Position numbers and translations under genes: made by a program. From contig DASYYB010000063.1 in the NCBI GenBank assembly GCA_035934235.1, forward strand, positions 1-11,513: a DNA stretch of 11,513 nucleotides, read 5' to 3'. Positions 6,512 through 11,513 of the stretch are shown here, piece after piece (the first letter of the stretch is position 1; each line of letters opens with the position of its first letter). Origin of the DNA: REEB95 sp035934235. GTDB lineage: Bacteria; Pseudomonadota; Alphaproteobacteria; ATCC43930; CGMCC-115725. The notes beneath the pieces were generated by a model that was given only the letters and a program-made list of their open reading frames with translations, was not told where the DNA came from and did not search any database.

Positions 6512-6531
6512 CCGCCGACGATTTCATCGCC

Positions 6532-7740
6532 ATGCCCGCGCAAGCCCACAATTTGAAGCTGCTCGCTCATCACGATCTCGCCGGCTTCGGCGGCATCGGT
6601 GAGGGCATGAGCCTGCAACTTGCCCATGATGGCCGCCGTATTCTGTGGCTGGCGCACGAATCGGCGCCGAAGAACTTCACCGCCGTCGACGTGACCGACC
6701 CGCGCAAGCTTTCGCTGGTGGTGCAAACCGATCTGCCGCACAAGCAGGTCCGGTCGAATTCGCTCGAAGTGTGCGGCGACATCCTGGCGGTGGCCTATCA
6801 GACGGCGACGCACGGAATGAAGCCGGCAGGCGTCGAATTGTTCGACATCTCAAAGCCCGAGCAGCCTAAGTCGATCGCGTTTTTCGACTGTTCGGGTCCG
6901 TTTTCGCGCGGCGTGCATCAGCTCTGGTTCGTCGACGGCAAGACCGTGCATTTTTCCGGCGGCGCCGCGGACTTCAAGCCGCGCGACCCGAAAGACGATC
7001 AATTCTATCGCGCCATCGACGTGAGCAATCCGGCAACGCCGCGTGAGATTTGCCGGTGGTGGATGCCAGGCCTGGCAGAAACCGATAGCGCGCCGCCGCC
7101 GCCGCGCCATCCCAGATTCGATTCCGGCTTCCGCACGCACAACACCAACGTCTATCCCGAGCGGCCGGACCGCGCCTATCTGGGCTATATCGACGGCGGC
7201 GTCTGGATACTCGACATATCCGACAAGGCCAGACCCAAGCCGGTCGGCCATTGGAATCCGCATCCGCCCTTCCCCGGCTTCACCCATACGGCGGTGCCGC
7301 TGTTCGATCGCGACCTGCTGGTGGTGAGCGACGAGAGCGTGCGCGACAAGGCGGCGGACTGGCCCAAGTTGGTCTGGCTGCTCGACATGCGCCGCGAAGA
7401 CAATCTGATCAACGTCGCGACGCTGCCGCTGCCGCCGGTCGAGAAATACCGCAACGTCGGCGGCCGCTATGGCGCGCACAACATGCACGAGAACAGGCCG
7501 GGACCCGCCTTCCGATCGAGCACGCTGATCTTCGGCAGTTATTTCAACGGCGGCGTGCGCGTGCACGACATCAGCGATCCGTTCCAACCGAAGGAAGTGG
7601 CGTTCTTCGTGCCCGAGCCGCCGGTGCGCTCGCCGGCCGGCGCGGCGCAGATCAACGACGTCTATGTGGACGAGAACGAGATCGTCTACGCCGTCGACCG
7701 CTTTACCGGCGGGCTTTATACGCTCGCGTTGCAGTTCTAA
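6532..7740 (+). CDS. LVIVD-repeat beta-propeller protein
   Basis: The product is 402 residues. At least five LVIVD-type repeats are visible, each with the core xVxDISxPxxPxxV: FTAVDVTDPRKLSLV (49-63), VELFDISKPEQPKSI (101-115), YRAIDVSNPATPREI (159-173), VWILDISDKARPKPV (224-238) and VRVHDISDPFQPKEV (342-356). They imply a beta-propeller, and the end TGGLYTLAL is typical of the last blade. Unusual are the recurring histidines at matching places: GVHQLW (129), RTHNTN (203), FTHTAV (252) and GAHNMHEN (316, 319). In a propeller these could point into the central channel and bind a metal. There is no signal peptide and no in-frame ATG/GTG start further upstream, so it is probably cytosolic, unlike its periplasmic neighbour. 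No good binding site precedes ATG 6532; translation probably follows from the binding-protein gene 20 bases upstream. Function is unknown, whether enzymatic or scaffold. Confidence 0.9.
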   Translation: MPAQAHNLKLLAHHDLAGFGGIGEGMSLQLAHDGRRILWLAHESAPKNFTAVDVTDPRKLSLVVQTDLPHKQVRSNSLEVCGDILAVAYQTATHGMKPAGVELFDISKPEQPKSIAFFDCSGPFSRGVHQLWFVDGKTVHFSGGAADFKPRDPKDDQFYRAIDVSNPATPREICRWWMPGLAETDSAPPPPRHPRFDSGFRTHNTNVYPERPDRAYLGYIDGGVWILDISDKARPKPVGHWNPHPPFPGFTHTAVPLFDRDLLVVSDESVRDKAADWPKLVWLLDMRREDNLINVATLPLPPVEKYRNVGGRYGAHNMHENRPGPAFRSSTLIFGSYFNGGVRVHDISDPFQPKEVAFFVPEPPVRSPAGAAQINDVYVDENEIVYAVDRFTGGLYTLALQF

Positions 7741-8381
7741 CGCGCCGCCACGATCGCCAGGTCGTGCGCACCGAAGGGGCTGCGCGGCAATGGAACGCTG
7801 CGCCAGAATTCAGCGAAATCCGCCGGCAGTTTCGTGCCGAGCGCCGCCGCATCGGCGAAATCGGCCGGCGTCAATTCAATCACCGTTGTTCCCGCTATTG
7901 CCAACTGCGCCAATTCACTGCGCCGCAGCACACGCCGTTCGCCCGGCAATTCGATGGCGACGAAACCGGCGCCGGTCCAGAAAGCGAAATCGACGCGGAG
8001 CGTGGCATCGTCCGCCGGCAACAGCGCCGACGGCAGTGGCCGCAACGCGGCGAAGCTCCAGTCTTCAGGTTCAAACAGCCCTTGGCCCGCCTCGGTCAAG
8101 GCGCGCTGCGCCGGTGCCGCCGCGAGCGTCGCGCCGATCCATGCGAAATAAGCGTCGAGAAACTGAAGCGGCGGCTTGGTCCACAAGCCGCACAGCGACC
8201 GCAGATGCTCGCGCAGGAAATCGCGCCGCGCCGCCGTTGTCGCAAGGCGGATGAGATCGGGCGGCTCGGCGAAGGGATAAGGCCCGTCGCTCAGGCGCAA
8301 CGGTGCGCCAGGGCGGAGCGAAACCGTCTGCGCGTCGTCGTGCGTCGCCGCGCCATAGAAAATCGTGATCGCTTCGGCCAC
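7737..8381 (-). CDS. Hypothetical protein, possibly a degenerate DUF559/Vsr-like nuclease fold
   Basis: The product is 214 residues from GTG 8381; the binding site is weak (GGGT). The N-terminal half is helical, with a conserved-looking block (RRDFLREHLRSLCGLW, 52-67, then KPPLQFLDAYFAWIG). The C-terminal half reads RVDFAFWTGAGFVAIELPGERR (129-150), then RRSELAQLAIAGTTVIELTPADF. This order of D-strand, E-strand, basic helix with Leu and a final hydrophobic strand resembles the PD-(D/E)XK core of DUF559 and Vsr proteins. The second acidic or lysine position of the E-strand (ExD or ExK) is Pro here (Glu144-Leu-Pro), so catalysis is doubtful. The stop codon overlaps that of the convergent LVIVD gene by four bases, and the gene starts 47 bases after ahcY. 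I do not recognise a named family with certainty; the fold reading is inference. Confidence 0.75.
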   Translation of the reverse strand: MAEAITIFYGAATHDDAQTVSLRPGAPLRLSDGPYPFAEPPDLIRLATTAARRDFLREHLRSLCGLWTKPPLQFLDAYFAWIGATLAAAPAQRALTEAGQGLFEPEDWSFAALRPLPSALLPADDATLRVDFAFWTGAGFVAIELPGERRVLRRSELAQLAIAGTTVIELTPADFADAAALGTKLPADFAEFWRSVPLPRSPFGAHDLAIVAAR

Positions 8382-8396
8382 ACCCGATTAGGCCAA

Positions 8397-8409
8397 GGCC
8401 CGGCGGGCC
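8397..8409. repeat. Short GC-rich hairpin between ahcY and the hypothetical gene
   Basis: GGCCC and GGGCC flank a three-base loop in the 47-base gap. On the - strand two flanking G-T pairs could lengthen the stem, but no T run follows, so it is at best a weak pause or partial terminator between ahcY and the next gene. Confidence 0.25.
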
Positions 8410-8428
8410 CTGTCCAGCCGGACCGCGC

Positions 8429-9823
8429 CTAATAGCGGTAGGTGTCGGCCTTGAATGGCCCCTCGGTCTTGAGGCCGAGATACTGCGACTGCTTGGGCGT
8501 CAGCTTGGTCAGATGCGCACCGACTTTGGCCAAGTGCAGCGCCGCCACGCGTTCGTCGAGATGCTTCGGCAGCGTATAGACCTTCTTCTGGTACTTGCCC
8601 TGGTTGGTCCACAGCTCGATCTGCGCCAGCGTCTGGTTGGTGAACGACGCGCTCATCACGAAGCTCGGATGGCCCATGGCGCAGCCGAGATTGACCAGCC
8701 GGCCTTCGGCGAGGAGAAGAACCCGCTTGCCGTCCGGGAATTCGATCTCATCAACCTGCGGCTTGACGTTGTGCCACTTGAGATTGCGCAAGCCCGCGAC
8801 CTGGATCTCGTTGTCGAAGTGGCCGATGTTGCAGACGATGGCGCGATCCTTCATCTGCCGCATGTGATCGACGGTGATCACGTCGAGGTTGCCGGTGGCG
8901 GTGACGAAGATGTCGGCCGCGGACGCCGCCTCTTCCATCGTCACGACCTGATAGCCTTCCATCGCTGCCTGCAACGCGCAAATCGGGTCGATCTCGGTGA
9001 CCAGGACGCGCGCGCCGGCGTTGCGCAGGCTCGCCGCCGAGCCCTTGCCGACGTCGCCGAAGCCTGCGACCACCGCGACCTTGCCCGCCATCATCACGTC
9101 GGTGGCGCGGCGGATGCCGTCGACCAGGCTCTCGCGGCAACCGTAGAGATTGTCGAATTTCGACTTGGTGACGCTGTCGTTGACGTTGATCGCCGGGAAC
9201 AACAGGCGGCCGTCTTTTTCCATCTGGTAGAGGCGATGAACGCCCGTCGTGGTCTCTTCGGAAACGCCTTTGATCGCCGCGCCGAGCTTCGTATACCAAC
9301 CCGGCTTCGATTTCAGACGCTCGCGGATCGCCGCGAACAGCACTTCTTCCTCTTCGCTGGTCGGCTTGGCCAACACCTTGGCGTCCTTCTCGGCCTGCAT
9401 GCCGAGATGGACGAGCAGCGTCGCGTCGCCGCCGTCGTCGAGGATCATGTTGGGCGCGCCACCGTCGCCCCATTCGAAGATACGGTGGGTGAAGTCCCAA
9501 TATTCCGCCAGCGATTCGCCCTTGTAGGCGAAGACCGGCGTGCCACCGGCCGCCACCGCGGCCGCGGCATGGTCCTGGGTCGAGTAGATGTTGCACGACG
9601 CCCAACGCACGTCGGCACCCAACGCCTTCAACGTCTCGATCAGCACCGCCGTCTGGATGGTCATGTGCAGCGAGCCGGCGATGCGCGCGCCCTTCAAGGG
9701 CTTCTGCTTGCCGTAGGCCTCGCGTGTCGCCATCAGGCCGGGCATCTCGGTCTCGGCGATGGCGAGCTCGCGGCGGCCGAAATCGGCCAGCCCGATGTCC
9801 TTGATCTTGTAATCGGCGGTCAT
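8429..9823 (-). CDS. ahcY: Adenosylhomocysteinase (S-adenosylhomocysteine hydrolase)
   Basis: The 464-residue enzyme splits S-adenosylhomocysteine reversibly into adenosine and homocysteine, relieving product inhibition of methyltransferases. It acts in the cytosol as an NAD-containing tetramer. Visible landmarks: substrate region GSLHMTIQTAVL (50-61) and STQDHAAAA (81-89), the bacterial insertion around 145-185, NDSVTKSKFDN (215-225) with the catalytic Lys and Asp, the NAD-binding GFGDVGKG (254-261), NIGHFDNE (332-339), LAEGRLVNLGCAMGHPSF (371-388), and the typical C-terminus FKADTYRY that reaches into the neighbouring subunit. The start is ATG 9823, with AAGGAT ten bases upstream and a family-typical N-terminus (MTADYKIKDIGLADFGR). 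The open frame continues 36 codons upstream into metK and is not used. metK ends 19 bases before it, so the two are probably co-transcribed. Nothing is missing from the active site. Confidence 0.98.
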   Translation of the reverse strand: MTADYKIKDIGLADFGRRELAIAETEMPGLMATREAYGKQKPLKGARIAGSLHMTIQTAVLIETLKALGADVRWASCNIYSTQDHAAAAVAAGGTPVFAYKGESLAEYWDFTHRIFEWGDGGAPNMILDDGGDATLLVHLGMQAEKDAKVLAKPTSEEEEVLFAAIRERLKSKPGWYTKLGAAIKGVSEETTTGVHRLYQMEKDGRLLFPAINVNDSVTKSKFDNLYGCRESLVDGIRRATDVMMAGKVAVVAGFGDVGKGSAASLRNAGARVLVTEIDPICALQAAMEGYQVVTMEEAASAADIFVTATGNLDVITVDHMRQMKDRAIVCNIGHFDNEIQVAGLRNLKWHNVKPQVDEIEFPDGKRVLLLAEGRLVNLGCAMGHPSFVMSASFTNQTLAQIELWTNQGKYQKKVYTLPKHLDERVAALHLAKVGAHLTKLTPKQSQYLGLKTEGPFKADTYRY

Positions 9824-9842
9824 CGTGAAATTGATCCTTGGA

Positions 9843-11009
9843 CTAGAAGGCGCGGCGCAACTGATCGGCGAGGTCGGTCTTCTCCCACGAGAAGCCGCCG
9901 TCGCTTTCGGGCGGGCGGCCAAAATGGCCATAGGCCGCGGTGCGCGCGTAAATCGGCCGGTTGAGCTGGAGGTGCGTGCGGATGCCGCGCGGGCTCAAAT
10001 TGACCATCTCTTGCAGCACCTTGGACAGCTTAGCCTCGTCGACTTTGCCGGTGCCGGCAGTGTCGATATAGACCGACAGCGGCTTGGCGACGCCGATCGC
10101 ATAGGAGAGCTGGATCGTGCAACGTTCGGCGAGGCCGGCGGCCACCACGTTCTTGGCGAGATAGCGCGCGGCATAGGCGGCCGAGCGGTCGACCTTCGAC
10201 GGGTCCTTGCCCGAGAACGCGCCGCCGCCGTGCGGCGCCGCGCCACCATAGGTGTCGACGATGATCTTGCGGCCGGTGACGCCGGTGTCGCCGTCGGGAC
10301 CGCCGATGACGAAGCGACCGGTCGGATTGACGTAGAAATGTTCCTCGTCACACATCCAGCCGTCCGGCAGCACGTCGAGCACATGCGGCCGCACGATCGC
10401 GCGCACGCCGTCCTGGTCGACTTTATCGCTGTGCTGGGTCGAGACCACGACCGACATGGCGCGCACCGGCTTGCCGTCGCGGTATTCGAGCGTGACCTGG
10501 CTCTTGGCGTCGGGGCCGAGCTCGGGCGTGGCGCCGGAATGACGGGCCTCGGCGAGCGATTTGAGAATGGCATGCGCGTAATAAAGCGGCGCCGGCATCA
10601 ACTCCGGCGTCTCGCGGCAAGCATAGCCGAACATGATGCCCTGGTCGCCGGCGCCTTCGTCCTTGTTGCCGGCGGCGTCGACGCCGACGGCGATGTCGGC
10701 CGACTGGGCGTGAACGATGCACTCGACCTTGGCTTTCTTCCAGTGAAAGCCTTCCTGTTCGTAGCCGATGTCCTTGATGGCGGCGCGCGCGATCTCGATC
10801 AGCTTTTCGTGGGTCACCGACGCTGGGCCGCGGGTCTCGCCCGCCATGACGACGCGATTGGTGGTGCACAGCGTCTCGCAGGCGACGCGCGACATCGGAT
10901 CGGCGGCCAGATAGGCGTCGACCACGGCATCGGAGACGCGATCGGCGACCTTGTCCGGATGACCTTCGGAAACCGATTCACTGGTGAAGACGTAATCGCG
11001 CAGGCTCAC
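9843..11009 (-). CDS. metK: S-adenosylmethionine synthetase
   Basis: This 388-residue enzyme makes S-adenosylmethionine from methionine and ATP, releasing phosphate and pyrophosphate. Motifs: FTSESVSEGHPDK (8-20), the loop near GNKDEGAGDQG (114-124) holding the GAGDQG signature, DGDTGVTGRKIIVDTYGG (239-256), and the P-loop-like GGGAFSGKD (261-269); all are intact. The start is GTG 11009 (reading SLRDYVFTSES) because AAGGGAG lies seven bases upstream. The longer frame to 11090 would put the candidate promoter and palindrome inside the gene. The C-terminus (GFSWEKTDLADQLRRAF) is complete. ahcY follows after 19 bases, so one transcript would carry both the maker of S-adenosylmethionine and the remover of its by-product. 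No SAM-II or SAM/SAH riboswitch was recognised in the leader, although alphaproteobacterial metK genes often have one. Confidence 0.98.
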   Translation of the reverse strand: MSLRDYVFTSESVSEGHPDKVADRVSDAVVDAYLAADPMSRVACETLCTTNRVVMAGETRGPASVTHEKLIEIARAAIKDIGYEQEGFHWKKAKVECIVHAQSADIAVGVDAAGNKDEGAGDQGIMFGYACRETPELMPAPLYYAHAILKSLAEARHSGATPELGPDAKSQVTLEYRDGKPVRAMSVVVSTQHSDKVDQDGVRAIVRPHVLDVLPDGWMCDEEHFYVNPTGRFVIGGPDGDTGVTGRKIIVDTYGGAAPHGGGAFSGKDPSKVDRSAAYAARYLAKNVVAAGLAERCTIQLSYAIGVAKPLSVYIDTAGTGKVDEAKLSKVLQEMVNLSPRGIRTHLQLNRPIYARTAAYGHFGRPPESDGGFSWEKTDLADQLRRAF

Positions 11010-11035
11010 CGTCGTGCTCCCTTGGTAATTCCTTG

Positions 11036-11051
11036 GCCCGTCGCGACGGGC
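11036..11051. promoter_or_regulatory. Perfect 16-base palindrome in the metK leader
   Basis: GCCCGTCGCGACGGGC is identical to its reverse complement. It lies 26 bases upstream of the metK GTG and starts almost exactly where the candidate promoter would initiate. That is a classic operator position for a dimeric repressor; alternatively the transcript would begin with a six-base-pair hairpin. It has no T run, so it is not a terminator. Confidence 0.45.
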
Positions 11052-11057
11052 GGCCGG

Positions 11058-11086
11058 ATAATGGGTGAGCCGCCGCTCGACCGCAA
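11058..11086 (-). promoter_or_regulatory. Candidate metK promoter
   Basis: On the - strand TTGCGG (11086-11081) and CATTAT (11063-11058) are exactly 17 bases apart, with predicted initiation near 11051 and a leader of about 42 bases. Matches to consensus are 3/6 and 4/6. The correct spacing and the adjoining palindrome strengthen the call. The gap 11010-11165 shows no other convincing element and no clear rpmB terminator. Confidence 0.42.
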
Positions 11087-11165
11087 CCACGAACGCGCGG
11101 TCAATTTTGGGGCATGCCGCGACAATGTGGGCGACGGCCGGATGCCGCGCCGATCGCAGCCTGCG

Positions 11166-11474
11166 TCAGGCGGTCGCGCCCGCTCCGGCTTTGCGCGCCT
11201 GCGCCGCGCGGATGCGGCGCTTCAACCGTCGCGCGTCGATGGGCAACTTCCCATCCGGCATCGAGCCGAGATAGGCGTCGAGCCCGCCGTTCTTTTCGAT
11301 GGTGCGGATGGCGCGCGGGGTCAATCGCAATTGCACCGCATGTCCGAGCGCGTCGGACAGCAACGACGTCGTCTGCAGGTTCGGCAGGAAGCGCCGCTTG
11401 GTCTTGTTGTTGGCGTGGCTCACATTGTGGCCGACGAGCACGCCCTTGCCGGTGATGCCGCAGCGTCGCGCCAT
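11166..11474 (-). CDS. rpmB: 50S ribosomal protein bL28
   Basis: This 102-residue basic protein is the large-subunit ribosomal protein bL28. It shows the family hallmarks: MARRCGITGKGVLVGHNVSH at the start, the basic block ANNKTKRRFLPNLQ (21-34), LRLTPRAIRTIEKNGGLDAYL (49-69) and a Lys/Arg/Ala-rich tail. The length suits the alphaproteobacterial version, which carries a C-terminal extension beyond the roughly 78 residues of the E. coli protein. Start is ATG 11474, with AAGGA about ten bases upstream. Only 39 bases of its leader are in the window, so its promoter cannot be judged. metK starts 156 bases downstream on the same strand; given the separate metK promoter candidate, the two are probably independent units. 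Confidence 0.97.
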   Translation of the reverse strand: MARRCGITGKGVLVGHNVSHANNKTKRRFLPNLQTTSLLSDALGHAVQLRLTPRAIRTIEKNGGLDAYLGSMPDGKLPIDARRLKRRIRAAQARKAGAGATA

Positions 11475-11513
11475 GATCGCTAGGTCCTTGAAAGAGAAGG
11501 CCGGGGCGAGCCC

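Noticed and set aside
7251..8432. 393-residue + strand frame spanning the end of the LVIVD gene and the hypothetical gene
   Set aside because: It runs out of frame through the LVIVD coding region and then antisense to the next gene, with an Arg/Gln-rich product typical of shadow frames.
8513..9964. 483-residue open frame opposite ahcY
   Set aside because: Same codon-aligned antisense effect; the sense strand encodes a complete, unmistakable AhcY.
11010..11165. SAM-II or SAM/SAH riboswitch in the metK leader
   Set aside because: The conserved cores I know for these classes were not found; only the palindrome and promoter-like hexamers stand out. A covariance-model search would settle it.
9825..11483. 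552-residue open frame on the + strand opposite metK and rpmB
   Set aside because: Its codon boundaries coincide with those of metK, so it is free of stops only because TTA, CTA and TCA codons are rare in this GC-rich gene. The predicted protein is Arg/Asp/His-rich without any recognisable domain.

Overview
The window comes from a high-GC alphaproteobacterium, most likely a member of Rhizobiales/Hyphomicrobiales or a neighbouring order. The evidence is the alphaproteobacterial form of ribosomal protein bL28 (N-terminus MARRCGITGKG, then NNVSHANNK-like residues), a 464-residue AhcY with the long internal insertion, a histidine kinase tail of the PleC/DivJ-like type (GTGLGLPLSK followed by LVELHGG), and very strong G/C third-position bias. 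The genus cannot be named from the sequence alone. No mobile element, CRISPR array, tRNA or rRNA was found; most of the window is ordinary chromosome.

Left part (1-1209): the 3' end of a sensor histidine kinase on the + strand, a doubtful 54-residue membrane/lipoprotein-like peptide, and a convergent gene for a two-helix membrane protein on the - strand. Upstream of that membrane-protein gene is a sharply AT-rich island (28% GC over 1021-1140 by direct count). It holds a plausible promoter and repeated TTAACCAT-type motifs that match the half-site described for the cell-cycle regulator CtrA. A possible 47-codon reading frame starts inside the island.

Middle part (1210-7740): a two-gene - strand operon encodes a CocE/NonD-type hydrolase followed, through an ATGA stop/start overlap, by an FMN-dependent alpha-hydroxy acid dehydrogenase. 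It has its own candidate promoter just after a Rho-independent terminator that closes the next - strand unit, a COG0523 (CobW-like) GTPase with a CxCC motif and a His-rich loop. Divergent from this GTPase, on the + strand, are an orphan NitT/TauT-type periplasmic binding protein and a histidine-rich LVIVD beta-propeller protein 20 bases behind it. These three genes look like a small metal- or ligand-handling locus of unknown substrate and are the best candidate here for an undescribed system.

Right part (7737-11513): on the - strand run rpmB, metK, ahcY and an unrecognised 214-residue protein whose C-terminal half resembles a degenerate DUF559/Vsr-like PD-(D/E)XK nuclease fold. MetK makes S-adenosylmethionine and AhcY removes the S-adenosylhomocysteine left after methyl transfer, so the pair forms the core of the methyl cycle. 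metK has a candidate sigma-70 promoter, and a perfect 16-base palindrome lies exactly where transcription would begin. The last gene of this run meets the LVIVD gene tail to tail with a 4-base overlap of their stop codons.
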